Source: Novosphingobium sp. UBA6272 (GTDB taxonomy: Bacteria; Pseudomonadota; Alphaproteobacteria; Sphingomonadales; Sphingomonadaceae). From it: 41,608 nt of DNA. The DNA is taken from assembly GCF_002440635.1 (NCBI RefSeq), contig NZ_DJUW01000031.1, positions 1-41,608 of the forward strand. The letters run 5' to 3'. The position numbers and the translations under genes were made by a program. The notes beneath the pieces are model-generated. The model made no database searches. It was given only the letters and a program-made list of their open reading frames with translations, and was not told the origin of the DNA. Of the stretch, positions 15,879 to 23,894 are shown piece by piece. The number at the start of each line of letters is the position of its first letter. The stretch's first letter is position 1.

Positions 15879-17093
15879 ATGACCCAGCTTCGCCGCGCCG
15901 CCATTGTCGCTCCGATCCGCACTGCCGTCGGCAAGTTCGGCGGAGCGCTGTCTTCGCTGACCGCCGGTCAGCTGGGTGCGACGATCCTGAAGGCGCTCAT
16001 GGAGCGCACAAAGATCGATCCCGGCCGCGTCGACGACGTGGTGTTCAGCCAGGGCTATGGCAATGGCGAGGCACCGTGCATCGGCCACTGGTCGTGGCTG
16101 CTGGCCGGCCTGCCCGAACATGTTCCCGGCTATCAGCTGGATCGCCGCTGCGGATCGGGGCTGCAAGCCATCGTCAACGCGGCGATGATGGTCCAGACCG
16201 GGCACAGCGACGTGGTGGTCGCGGGCGGCTGCGAAAGCATGTCCAACGTCGAGCATTACAGCACCGATGTGCGCAAGGGCGTGCGCGCTGGCAACCTGAC
16301 GCTGCACGACCGGCTGACCCGCGGCCGGGTGATGAGCCAGCCGATCGAACGTTACGGCGTAATTTCGGGCATGATCGAAACCGCCGAGAACCTGGCCAAG
16401 GACTGGAACATCAGCCGCGAAGCCTGCGATGCTTATGCCGCGCGCAGCCACCAGCGCGCCGCCGCAGCCTGGGCCGAGGGCAAGTTCGCCGACGAGCTCG
16501 TCCCGGTCGAGATCCCGCAGAAGAAGGGCGAGTCCGTAATCTTCGCGCACGACGAAGGCTACCGCGCCGATGCCACCGCCGAATCGCTCGGCAAGCTGCG
16601 CGCGCTGGAAAACGGCGTGGTTACCGCCGGCAACGCCAGCCAGCAGAACGACGCCGCCGCCGCTTGCCTGGTGGTGGCCGAGGACAAGCTTGAAGAGCTG
16701 GGGCTGGAACCGATCGCGTGGTTCCACTCGTGGGCGGCGGCGGGCTGCGATCCCAGCCGGATGGGCTTTGGCCCGGTGCCGGCGACCGAGCGGCTGTTTG
16801 CCCGCAATGGCCTGTCGTGGAACGACATTGGCCTGATCGAGCTCAACGAGGCTTTCGCGCCGCAAGTCCTCGCCTGCCTCAAGGGCTGGGGCTGGTCGGA
16901 CGATGACAGCCGCCACCACATGCTCAACGTCAACGGCTCGGGCATTTCACTGGGTCATCCGATCGGTGCCACCGGAGGCCGGATCCTGGCCAACCTGACC
17001 CGCGAGATGCAGCGCCGCGACGTGAAATACGGGCTGGAGACGATGTGCATCGGTGGCGGGCAGGGGATCGCCGCGGTGTTTGAAAAGGCATGA
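15879..17093 (+). CDS. Acetyl-CoA acetyltransferase-family thiolase
   Basis: A 404-residue type II thiolase. The acyl-accepting Cys91 lies in DRRCGSGLQA, the GHPIGATGG motif has His360, and the second catalytic Cys390 lies in CIGGGQGIA; NEAF near 330 completes the set. It would cleave a 3-oxoacyl-CoA with CoA, or condense two acetyl-CoA, in the cytoplasm. Start is ATG 15879 behind GAGGTTAGGA, just after the 24-bp inverted repeat. With the SDR and acyl-CoA dehydrogenase it supplies three beta-oxidation activities, while the fourth (hydratase) could be the MaoC-like gene at the end of the cluster. Chain-length preference cannot be read from the sequence. Confidence 0.9.
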   Translation: MTQLRRAAIVAPIRTAVGKFGGALSSLTAGQLGATILKALMERTKIDPGRVDDVVFSQGYGNGEAPCIGHWSWLLAGLPEHVPGYQLDRRCGSGLQAIVNAAMMVQTGHSDVVVAGGCESMSNVEHYSTDVRKGVRAGNLTLHDRLTRGRVMSQPIERYGVISGMIETAENLAKDWNISREACDAYAARSHQRAAAAWAEGKFADELVPVEIPQKKGESVIFAHDEGYRADATAESLGKLRALENGVVTAGNASQQNDAAAACLVVAEDKLEELGLEPIAWFHSWAAAGCDPSRMGFGPVPATERLFARNGLSWNDIGLIELNEAFAPQVLACLKGWGWSDDDSRHHMLNVNGSGISLGHPIGATGGRILANLTREMQRRDVKYGLETMCIGGGQGIAAVFEKA

Positions 17094-17190
17094 GGCCACG
17101 GGGCCGGTTTTCCTACTCCGCGGGACTATGCCACAGTCGCGCAATGGCCCGCTGCCCCGACCGTCCCTGCCGCCCGCCACGATCACGCAA

Positions 17191-17270
17191 GGTGACCAGC
17201 GGTGACAGTGGGTGTCACAGGGTGACACAGGGTGACACAGGGTGACGCACAGTGAGCGAAGGTGATTTCA
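17191..17270. repeat. In-register 10-bp tandem array upstream of mcd
   Basis: Eight consecutive decamers begin exactly every 10 bp from 17191: GGTGACCAGC, GGTGACAGTG, GGTGTCACAG, GGTGACACAG twice, GGTGACGCAC, then the degenerate AGTGAGCGAA and GGTGATTTCA. One pair forms the palindrome TGTCAC-AGG-GTGACA (17213-17227). The array ends 6 bp before the mcd ATG, and its last units contain the likely ribosome site GAAGGTGA. A spacing close to one helical turn suggests repeated protein binding on one face of the DNA, though slippage alone could also create it. Confidence 0.8.
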
Positions 17271-17275
17271 ACTCC

Positions 17276-18862
17276 ATGGACCCTGTCATGAATGTGAACT
17301 TCCAGCTCGATGCGGCACGAACCTATCGCGATGCGGCGCGGGCTGCGGCCGGACGAATCGACCCGGCCAACCAGCGCGCGCACCACGGCTTTGCCTGGAT
17401 CGCAACCAGCGTCGCCGCGCTCGAGGCGGTGGTCGGCTGGCTCGAATCAAACGGCGGCGGAACCGCGCTTGACCGGCAGGTGGCGGTGCTGGCCTTCGCC
17501 GAAACGCTGGGGCAACTGGTCGGCGGGTTGCCGATGGGCCAGAACGAGCTGCTCCGTCCGGCCGACCTTGGCCTGGGCCAGAGCGCCCGCGACCTGGCCC
17601 AGGCCTGCGCGGAGCTGGTCGAAGCCGATCACGCCGAAGTCCGCGATGCGGTGGCCGCGGCGCTGGCCGAAGGGCAGTGGCCAAGCGAAGGCCTGAACGA
17701 TGCCGAGCTCGACACGATCCGCGACCAGTTCCGCCGCTTCACCGATGCCGAAATCCTCCCGCACGCGCACAAGTGGCACCTCGCCAACGACCTGATCCCC
17801 GATTCCACCGTCCAGGCCATGGCCGATCTCGGCACCTTCGGCGCCACGATCCCGGAGGAGTTCGGCGGGCTGGGCCTGAGCAAACTGGTGATGTGCCTGA
17901 TCACCGAGGAACTGTCGCGCGGGTGGATCGGGGCGGGCTCGCTCGGCACCCGCAGCGAGATTGCCGGCGAACTGATCGCGATGGGCGGCACGCCGGAGCA
18001 GCAGGCCCATTGGCTCCCCCGGATCGCCAGCGGAGAGATCCTGCCCACAGCCGTCTTCACCGAGCCCGACACCGGCTCCGACCTCGGCTCGCTGCAAACC
18101 CGCGCGCGGCTGGTGGACGGCGAATGGGTGATCGACGGGGCCAAGACCTGGATTACCCACGCCAGCCGCTCTGACCTGATGACATTGCTGTGCCGCACAC
18201 TGCCTGACGCCAAGGGCTATGCCGGCCTCTCCATGTTGCTGGTCCCCAAACCGCGCGGGGCCGATGGCGATCCGTTCCCGGCCGAAGGGATGAGCGGGAG
18301 CGAGATCGAGGTGCTCGGCTATCGCGGAATGCGCGAATATGCGCTGCAGTTCGATGGCATGCGCGCGCCCGGCGATGCGCTGCTCGGCGGCGAACAGGGG
18401 CAGGGCTTCAAGCAGCTGATGCGGACCTTCGAGGCCGCCCGGATCCAGACCGCCGCTCGCGCGGTCGGCGTCGCCAGGCGCGCGCTGGAACTGGGGCTTG
18501 GCTATGCGCTGAGCCGCAAGCAGTTCGGCAGGGCGATCGTCCAGTTCCCGCGCGTGGCCGACAAGCTGGCGATGAGCCTCGCCGATTTCGTCGCCTCGCG
18601 CGAGCTGACCTATGCCGCCGCCCGCGCCAAGGACACCGGCAAGCGCTGTGATATCGAAGCCGGCATGGCCAAGCTGCTCGCCGCCCGCGCGGCCTGGTCC
18701 AATGCCGATGCGGCGCTGCAGATCCATGGCGGCAACGGCTATGCGATGGAGTACGAGATCAGCCGCGTGCTGTGCGACGCGCGGATCCTCAACATCTTCG
18801 AAGGCGCAGCGGAAATACAGGCCCAGGTGATCGCGCGCGGCCTGCTGGAAGGCCGCAATTGA
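17276..18862 (+). CDS. mcd: (2S)-Methylsuccinyl-CoA dehydrogenase
   Basis: A 528-residue acyl-CoA dehydrogenase with the N-terminal extension of about 140 residues that marks Mcd, the ethylmalonyl-CoA pathway enzyme that oxidises (2S)-methylsuccinyl-CoA to mesaconyl-CoA. The match to characterised Mcd is close throughout: DQFRRFTDAEILPHAHKWHL, TIPEEFGGLGLSK, GSLGTRSEIA, VFTEPDTGSDLGSL, ALQIHGGNGYAMEYE and the active-site ILNIFEGAAEIQAQVIARGL, with Glu509 as base. The start is chosen at ATG 17276 with GAAGGTGA about 11 nt before it; a GTG at 17252 lies inside the decamer array without a ribosome site. The downstream hydratase overlaps its stop. No ccr or ecm is in view, so the source of substrate is open. 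Confidence 0.88.
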   Translation: MDPVMNVNFQLDAARTYRDAARAAAGRIDPANQRAHHGFAWIATSVAALEAVVGWLESNGGGTALDRQVAVLAFAETLGQLVGGLPMGQNELLRPADLGLGQSARDLAQACAELVEADHAEVRDAVAAALAEGQWPSEGLNDAELDTIRDQFRRFTDAEILPHAHKWHLANDLIPDSTVQAMADLGTFGATIPEEFGGLGLSKLVMCLITEELSRGWIGAGSLGTRSEIAGELIAMGGTPEQQAHWLPRIASGEILPTAVFTEPDTGSDLGSLQTRARLVDGEWVIDGAKTWITHASRSDLMTLLCRTLPDAKGYAGLSMLLVPKPRGADGDPFPAEGMSGSEIEVLGYRGMREYALQFDGMRAPGDALLGGEQGQGFKQLMRTFEAARIQTAARAVGVARRALELGLGYALSRKQFGRAIVQFPRVADKLAMSLADFVASRELTYAAARAKDTGKRCDIEAGMAKLLAARAAWSNADAALQIHGGNGYAMEYEISRVLCDARILNIFEGAAEIQAQVIARGLLEGRN

Positions 18863-19716
18863 GCGGCCCCTGGCAGGCCTGGATCGGGCGTGAGGAGCGC
18901 CGCGAGGACCGGGTCGATCCCGGTCACTTCGCCCGCTGGTGCGCTACGCTCGATCGCATCGCACCGGCTGACGGCACGGTGCCGCAAGGCTTTCACTGGT
19001 GCCTGTGCCTGCCCGATGCCCCCACCGCCGCGCTTGGGCCGGATGGGCATCCTCTACGCGATGACGGCCCGGCCAGCTTTCTGCCGCCCTTGCCAGAGCT
19101 GCCACGGCGAATGTGGGCGTCGAGCAAGCTCGCTTTCCATCAGCCCCTGCGGGTTGGCGAAGCTGTCAGCCGCCGCTCACGGGTGCTGTCGATCACCGCC
19201 AAAAGCGGCGGCAGCGGAGAGCTGGTGTTCGTCGAGATCGAGCATGAGACCGAAGGTGAGCGGGGCCTGGCGGTGCGGGAACAGCAGACCCTGGTTTATC
19301 GCGCCCCGCCAGGGCCGGGCACGCCGCCCAGTCCGCCTGCCCTGGGTGACGGCGCATTCGATCCGGGCGTTTGCCGGGCGCACCGCGCGCTGGTCCCCAG
19401 CGAGACCTTGCTGTTTCGCTATTCGGCGCTGACTTTCAACAGCCACCGGATCCATTACGATCTGCCCTATGCTGCAGGCGCAGAGAACTATCGCGGGCTG
19501 GTGGTGCATGGCCCGCTGACCGCTAGTCTACTGCTCGATCTGGCGCAGCGCGAGCTGGGCGATAATGCGCTCAAATCGTTTGCTTTTCGCGGCGTGTCTC
19601 CGGCGATCTGCGGAGAAATGCTGCACCTGATGCTGCGCAGCAAAGATGCAGCATTCGAGCTTGGGGCGTTTGCGGCAGACGGCCGTCAGGTGATGAGCGC
19701 CTCGGCATCTGTTTGA
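18859..19716 (+). CDS. meh: MaoC/HTD2-type hydratase, mesaconyl-C4-CoA hydratase-like
   Basis: A 285-residue double hot-dog protein of the FAS1-like dehydratase/HTD2 group. It carries the group's N-terminal WIGREERREDRVDPGHF-like start, PLPELPRRMWASSKLAF, and the catalytic-region motif FNSHRIHYDLPYA followed by VVHGPLTA. Mesaconyl-C4-CoA hydratase (3-methylfumaryl-CoA to citramalyl-CoA) belongs to this group. The best start is TTG at 18859 with GGAAGG about 8 nt upstream, overlapping the mcd stop as TTGA. Further upstream the frame lies inside the conserved end of mcd and shows no homology. Coupling to mcd and the presence of mct make a Meh role attractive, but a general enoyl-CoA hydratase cannot be excluded. 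Confidence 0.7.
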   Translation: MSGPWQAWIGREERREDRVDPGHFARWCATLDRIAPADGTVPQGFHWCLCLPDAPTAALGPDGHPLRDDGPASFLPPLPELPRRMWASSKLAFHQPLRVGEAVSRRSRVLSITAKSGGSGELVFVEIEHETEGERGLAVREQQTLVYRAPPGPGTPPSPPALGDGAFDPGVCRAHRALVPSETLLFRYSALTFNSHRIHYDLPYAAGAENYRGLVVHGPLTASLLLDLAQRELGDNALKSFAFRGVSPAICGEMLHLMLRSKDAAFELGAFAADGRQVMSASASV

Positions 19717-19864
19717 CGCTCGCAAAGGCGCAAAGGCGCAAAGAGGTTTCGTCCGCGGCGAAGCCGCCTTTCAAGGGAAGCGTTGTGTCCAGCCGAAGGG
19801 TGGGAATGACAGGGGCCTGGCGGCCAGCCAAAAATCTCTTCGCGCCTTTGCGCCTTGGCGAGCG
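19717..19864. repeat. Inverted repeat, 29-bp arms (27 of 29 matching), convergent gap
   Basis: The arms 19717-19745 and 19836-19864 are reverse complements with two mismatches and contain the tandem motif AAAGGCGCAAAGGCGCAAAG. The 90-bp core carries a GGCGAAGCCGCC hairpin. The element fills the gap exactly, from the meh stop to 5 bp before the arfB stop. A bidirectional terminator or a REP/MITE-like repeat is likely; the TTTGCGCCTTTGCG type of arm is common between genes in related bacteria. No target duplication is visible. Confidence 0.82.
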
Positions 19865-19869
19865 CCCCT

Positions 19870-20289
19870 TCAGTCCAGCCGCACTTTCCCACGCCCTGCC
19901 TTCACCGCGCCGCGGATCTTCTTGCCCGCCAGCCGCTCGGTCTTGCCCACCCGGTTGAGCCGGGTCTTGGCGCGCTTTTCGGGCAAGTCGAAGGCTTCCT
20001 CGATCAGCTTGGTCATGCGGTCGCGGGCGTCGGCGCGATTGGCCTCCTGGGTGCGAAAGCGCTGGGCCGAGAGCAGCAGCTCGCCCTTGGCGGTCATCCG
20101 GCTACCGGCCAGCTGCCGGAACCGCGCAAACACTTCGGGCGGCAAGCGCAGCGCATAGATATCGAGCCGCAACTGCACCGCAGTCGCCACCTTGTTGACG
20201 TTCTGCCCGCCGGGCCCGGAGGCGGCGATGAAGCTTTCGCTTACCAGCGCCAGCGCGCGCTGGACGGTATCATGCGCCGAGGTCGTCAT
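19870..20289 (-). CDS. arfB: Alternative ribosome-rescue peptidyl-tRNA hydrolase ArfB
   Basis: A 139-residue release-factor-like protein. The catalytic GGQ is at 27-29 within SGPGGQNVNKVATAVQLR, and the C-terminal tail is strongly basic (KKIRGAVKAGRGKVR), as needed to enter the empty mRNA channel of stalled ribosomes. It hydrolyses peptidyl-tRNA on ribosomes lacking a stop codon. Size and layout match ArfB/YaeJ rather than the longer RF1/RF2. The start overlaps the end of the pseudouridine synthase by 20 bp, so it is the last gene of the pabBC operon and probably translationally coupled. Confidence 0.93.
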   Translation of the reverse strand: MTTSAHDTVQRALALVSESFIAASGPGGQNVNKVATAVQLRLDIYALRLPPEVFARFRQLAGSRMTAKGELLLSAQRFRTQEANRADARDRMTKLIEEAFDLPEKRAKTRLNRVGKTERLAGKKIRGAVKAGRGKVRLD

Positions 20290-20947
20290 CGCTGAAACCC
20301 AGGGCGATGAAATCGGCCGGGATCGGCGCCACTGCGGTGACGGGCTCCTTGCCTTCGCGGGGAATGGTCAGGGCACGGGCGTGGAGCATTGTCCGCGCGG
20401 CCTTGCCCCCCTTCTTGCCGTCGCCATAGACCGGATCGCCAACCAGGGCGTGGCCGAGCCCGTGTTCGGCATGGACCCGGATCTGGTGGGTGCGCCCGGT
20501 CTCCGGGCGGAACTCGACCAGTGTCATCCCGTCCCGCTCGGCCAGCTTGCGCCAGTGGGTGACGGCCTCCTTGCCCTTCTTCGCGGCGATCATCCGCCAG
20601 CCCTTTTCGGCGCTGGAGATCTTGCTGAGCGACAGCGCGATCGTGCCTTCCTCGCCCTCGACTGGTCCGGAAACGATCCCGAGGTAGACCTTCTCCACTC
20701 CGCGCGCCTCGAAAGCAGCGTTGAAGCGCTTCAGCGCCTTGGGGTTGCGCGCAAACAGCAGGCAGCCAGAGGTATCGGTATCGAGCCGGTGGACCGGAAC
20801 CGGGGACCGGGCAAAGCCCAGCCGCAGTTCGGCGGCGCGGTCTTCCAGGCAAGCGCCACCGGCGCGCGGTTTTTCGATCGGCAGCCCGGCGGGCTTGTCG
20901 ATAACCAAAGCTTCGCCGTCTTCAAACAGGATCGACAGGGGTTTCAT
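20270..20947 (-). CDS. RluA-family pseudouridine synthase
   Basis: A 225-residue RNA pseudouridine synthase starting at ATG 20947, which overlaps the aminotransferase stop by 4 bp. A longer upstream frame would run inside that gene. The catalytic motif HRLDTDTSG places the nucleophilic Asp at 56. ALVIDKPAGLPIE at 13-25, TGRTHQIRVH and GDPVYGDG are the other family blocks. No S4 domain is present, so it is a short RluA-type enzyme acting on rRNA or tRNA; the exact target uridine cannot be deduced. Together with ArfB it gives the operon a translation-related tail. Confidence 0.9.
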   Translation of the reverse strand: MKPLSILFEDGEALVIDKPAGLPIEKPRAGGACLEDRAAELRLGFARSPVPVHRLDTDTSGCLLFARNPKALKRFNAAFEARGVEKVYLGIVSGPVEGEEGTIALSLSKISSAEKGWRMIAAKKGKEAVTHWRKLAERDGMTLVEFRPETGRTHQIRVHAEHGLGHALVGDPVYGDGKKGGKAARTMLHARALTIPREGKEPVTAVAPIPADFIALGFSDDDLGA

Positions 20948-22110
20948 TGCAGGGCCTCCGCTATGCGGCGCACCGCTTCTGATAATCTGGCCTCGTCGGC
21001 CGCGAAACTGATCCGGAATCCGTCCCGGCCGCCGAATGCCGATGCCGGAACCACGGCTATGCCATGCTCCAGCAAGTGCAGGCACAGCGCCTCGTCATCC
21101 CCGAACCGCGCCATCAGCGGGGCGGCATCGACCATGCAATAGAACGCGCCGTCGGGGACCGGAGTGGACAGGCCGGGCACCGCATTGATCGCCGCAACCA
21201 CCATGTCGCGCCGCGCCCGGAACCGCTCGCACCAGTCGCGCAGGAAGTCCTGCGGGCCTTCGAAAGCGGCGACGGCGGCGGCCTGGCTGATCGAGGCGGC
21301 ATTGCCGGAAGAGTGCGATTGCAGCCGGCCCATGGCCTTGATCAGCCATTCCGGCCCGGCGGCGACCCCGATCCGGAAGCCGGTCATCGCATGGCTCTTG
21401 GAGACGCCGGACACGGTCAGGATACGATCGGCGAGGTCCGGGCACTCCGCCGCCAGAGTGGCGTGGGTGCCGGGCGTGTAGCGCAGCGGCGCGTAGATAT
21501 CGTCGCTCATCACCAGCACCTGGGGATGGCGGCACAGCACTTCGCCTAGCGCGCGCAGCTCTTCGGCACGATAGGTCGCGCCGGTCGGGTTGCCGGGACT
21601 GTTGAGCAGCAGCCAACGGGTCTGCGGAGTGATCGCCGCTTCAAGCTGCGCCGGGGTGATGCGAAAGCCGCCAGCAGCCGTGGTCGGCAAATCGAACACT
21701 TGAGCTCCGGCGAAACGGACGATCTCGGGATAGGAGACCCACCACGGACTGGGGATCAGCACGGCATCGCCCGGATCGAGCGTCGCCAGCAGCGCATGGA
21801 AGATTGCCTGCTTGCCCCCGGCGCTGACAATCACCTGACTGGGAGGAACTTCGATCCCCAGATCGCGCTTGAAGTGCAGCGCGGCGGCGCTGCGCAGGGC
21901 AGCGGTGCCCGGTACGGCGGTATATTTGGTATCCCCGGCATCGAGTGCGGCCTTGGCCGCCGCGATGACATGCGGCGGGGTGGCGAAATCAGGCTCGCCG
22001 ACCGACAGCGAGATCACGTCTTTGCCCGCCGCGCGAAGTTTGATCGCCCGGTCGGTGATAGCGGTGGTCCGCGATGCAGCGATGCGCGACAGCGCCTGGC
22101 TCAGCGTCAC
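20944..22110 (-). CDS. Class I/II pyridoxal-phosphate aminotransferase
   Basis: A 388-residue fold-type I aminotransferase of the aspartate aminotransferase Ib type. Tyr and Asn contacts for PLP are visible (SPGNPTG with Asn174), Lys238 in SGVSKSHAMTGFRIG forms the Schiff base, and the C-terminal FRISFA block carries the Arg that holds the substrate carboxylate. It probably transfers amino groups between aspartate or an aromatic/neutral amino acid and 2-oxoglutarate; specificity is unclear. Both ends overlap neighbours by 4 bp: its ATG overlaps the pabBC stop and its stop overlaps the RluA start. The strict coupling suggests co-regulation with folate precursor synthesis. Confidence 0.9.
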   Translation of the reverse strand: MTLSQALSRIAASRTTAITDRAIKLRAAGKDVISLSVGEPDFATPPHVIAAAKAALDAGDTKYTAVPGTAALRSAAALHFKRDLGIEVPPSQVIVSAGGKQAIFHALLATLDPGDAVLIPSPWWVSYPEIVRFAGAQVFDLPTTAAGGFRITPAQLEAAITPQTRWLLLNSPGNPTGATYRAEELRALGEVLCRHPQVLVMSDDIYAPLRYTPGTHATLAAECPDLADRILTVSGVSKSHAMTGFRIGVAAGPEWLIKAMGRLQSHSSGNAASISQAAAVAAFEGPQDFLRDWCERFRARRDMVVAAINAVPGLSTPVPDGAFYCMVDAAPLMARFGDDEALCLHLLEHGIAVVPASAFGGRDGFRISFAADEARLSEAVRRIAEALQ

Positions 22111-23894
22111 AGCAATACCGCCGGGATCAGGCCGCGCAGCGCATTGCCGATCAGGAACCCGTCCTTCAGGTCATCGAGAGTCAGCTCTGCCTCGATCGCC
22201 CGGCCGCTTTCCAGCAGCGAGCGGCGCAACACGCCGGGCAGCAGGCCGAGCTGCGCGGGCGGGGTCAGCAAGTGGCCGTCGCGCTCGACGAACAGGTTGG
22301 TGAAGCAGCCCTCGGTCAGCCGGCCATCGTCGCGCAGCAGCAGCGCCTCGTCCGCCCCGGCAGCCTTGGCCGCGGCCAGCCCGACATCGTAGAAACCACG
22401 GTCGCTGCTCTTGTGGCGCAAGCGCCAGTCGCCCGCATCGATCGGCAGCGGCAGCACCGCGCAGCGCGCCGGCAGATTCAGCTCTGCGGGGAGCGGCCCC
22501 AGCTCCAGCGAATAGGCCCCGCTGCGCGAAGCCAGCAGCCGCAGCCGTGCCGGATCCTCGGCATCGAAGCACAGTGCCTGGATCGCGTTGCGCACCGCAT
22601 GGCGATCGAAGGCAAAGCCCAATTCCGCAGCGCTGGCCATGATCCGCTCGAGATGCAGCTCAAGCAGCGGCACGCCTTCGTCGGGGGTAAAGCGCATCGT
22701 CTCGATCAGGTCAGCCCCGGCGGCGTGGAGCCGGACGAATCCGCCCTTGATCAGGCATTCGCGCCATTCGGACAGCGCCTCGCTATCCGCAACGATCGCG
22801 CCGCCGACGCCCAGCACCGCCCGGCCGCGGCCGTTCTCGCCCGGGGTCAGCCGCAGGGTGCGGATCGCGACATTGAAAGCGGCGTCGCCATTGGCGTCGA
22901 TCCGCCCGATCGCCCCGCAATAGGGACCGCGCGCATCGCGTTCGATCTGGTCGATCAGCTCCATCGCCCGGATCTTGGGCGCACCGGTGATCGATCCGCA
23001 GGGAAACAGCGCGCGGACCATGTCGATCGGTCCCTTGCCGGGCAACAGGTGGGCGCGGACCGTGGTGGTCATGGTGTGGACGGTGGGATAGCTCTCAACC
23101 GCAAAGGGCCGCTCGACCTTGACCGTCCCCGCTTCGGCCACCCGCGACAAGTCGTTGCGGAGCAGGTCGACGATCATCAGGTTCTCGGCCCGGTCCTTGT
23201 CCGATGCTGAAAGCTCCGCTGCCAGCGCGGCATCTTCCGCCGCGTCGCGGCCGCGCGGGCGGGTGCCCTTCATCGGCTTGGCGGTGACGGCGCCGTCCTT
23301 CTCGGCGAAGAACAGTTCGGGCGAGCAGGACAGCAGCCAGTGCGACCCGTCATAAACCACCCCGCCATAGCCGGCCCGTGCCGCCGGGCGCAGTGCGGCA
23401 TAAAGCGCCAGCGGATCGCCGCGAAACGATCCGGCGAGGTGGAAGGTAAGGTTGGCCTGATAGATGTCCCCCGCCGAGATCGCTTCCTGCAAAGCGGCGA
23501 AGGCGGCCATGTAGCCCCCGGGCGAGATCTGCGGCTCGAGCGGGCCAATCTGCGCAATTCCGGGTTCGGCGCGGGCGGCGAGCCAGTCCGGCATCGCCTC
23601 GGCGGGAACGGTCTCGTAGTGCTTGAATGCCCCGAACCAGACCAGCGGCCCCATCGCGCCGGAGCGGGCGTCGGCCAGCGGCATCAGCCGTTCTTCCAGC
23701 GCCAGCCCGGCTTCGTAAGCGATGTATCCGGCCAGTTCGAAGCCCTGATCGCGCAGTTCGGCGAGGCGTTCCAGCGCCGGGACAACCTCGGCCGCGCGGC
23801 GCGCCACCACCACTTCGGACGGCGTGCGATAGACGCGGGCGGAACTGGCCCCGCTGGGCCGGGCATCGTCAAGCAGGATGAAGGGTTCGGTCAT
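22107..23894 (-). CDS. pabB: PabB-PabC fusion: aminodeoxychorismate synthase I and lyase
   Basis: A 595-residue fusion making p-aminobenzoate for folate. Residues 1 to about 385 are the chorismate-utilising PabB domain: YQANLTFHL at 145-153, KPMKGTRPRG with the catalytic Lys209 that marks PabB rather than anthranilate synthase, DLLRNDLSRV, and CGSITGAPK at 299-307. Residues from about 395 to the end are a class IV PLP enzyme equivalent to PabC, with the Schiff-base Lys495 in RHKSSDRGFYD and EGCFTNLFVE. The glutaminase partner PabA is not in the window. It is first gene of a four-gene leftward operon and divergent from the HerA-like gene across 114 bp. Confidence 0.93.
   Translation of the reverse strand: MTEPFILLDDARPSGASSARVYRTPSEVVVARRAAEVVPALERLAELRDQGFELAGYIAYEAGLALEERLMPLADARSGAMGPLVWFGAFKHYETVPAEAMPDWLAARAEPGIAQIGPLEPQISPGGYMAAFAALQEAISAGDIYQANLTFHLAGSFRGDPLALYAALRPAARAGYGGVVYDGSHWLLSCSPELFFAEKDGAVTAKPMKGTRPRGRDAAEDAALAAELSASDKDRAENLMIVDLLRNDLSRVAEAGTVKVERPFAVESYPTVHTMTTTVRAHLLPGKGPIDMVRALFPCGSITGAPKIRAMELIDQIERDARGPYCGAIGRIDANGDAAFNVAIRTLRLTPGENGRGRAVLGVGGAIVADSEALSEWRECLIKGGFVRLHAAGADLIETMRFTPDEGVPLLELHLERIMASAAELGFAFDRHAVRNAIQALCFDAEDPARLRLLASRSGAYSLELGPLPAELNLPARCAVLPLPIDAGDWRLRHKSSDRGFYDVGLAAAKAAGADEALLLRDDGRLTEGCFTNLFVERDGHLLTPPAQLGLLPGVLRRSLLESGRAIEAELTLDDLKDGFLIGNALRGLIPAVLL

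Noticed and set aside
17191..17270. CRISPR array
   Set aside because: Units are 10 bp with no spacers and no cas genes are near; it is a simple tandem repeat.
14378..19864. Genomic island or prophage boundary signalled by the repeats
   Set aside because: There are no integrase, transposase, tRNA or direct-repeat attachment sites, and codon use does not change across the region.
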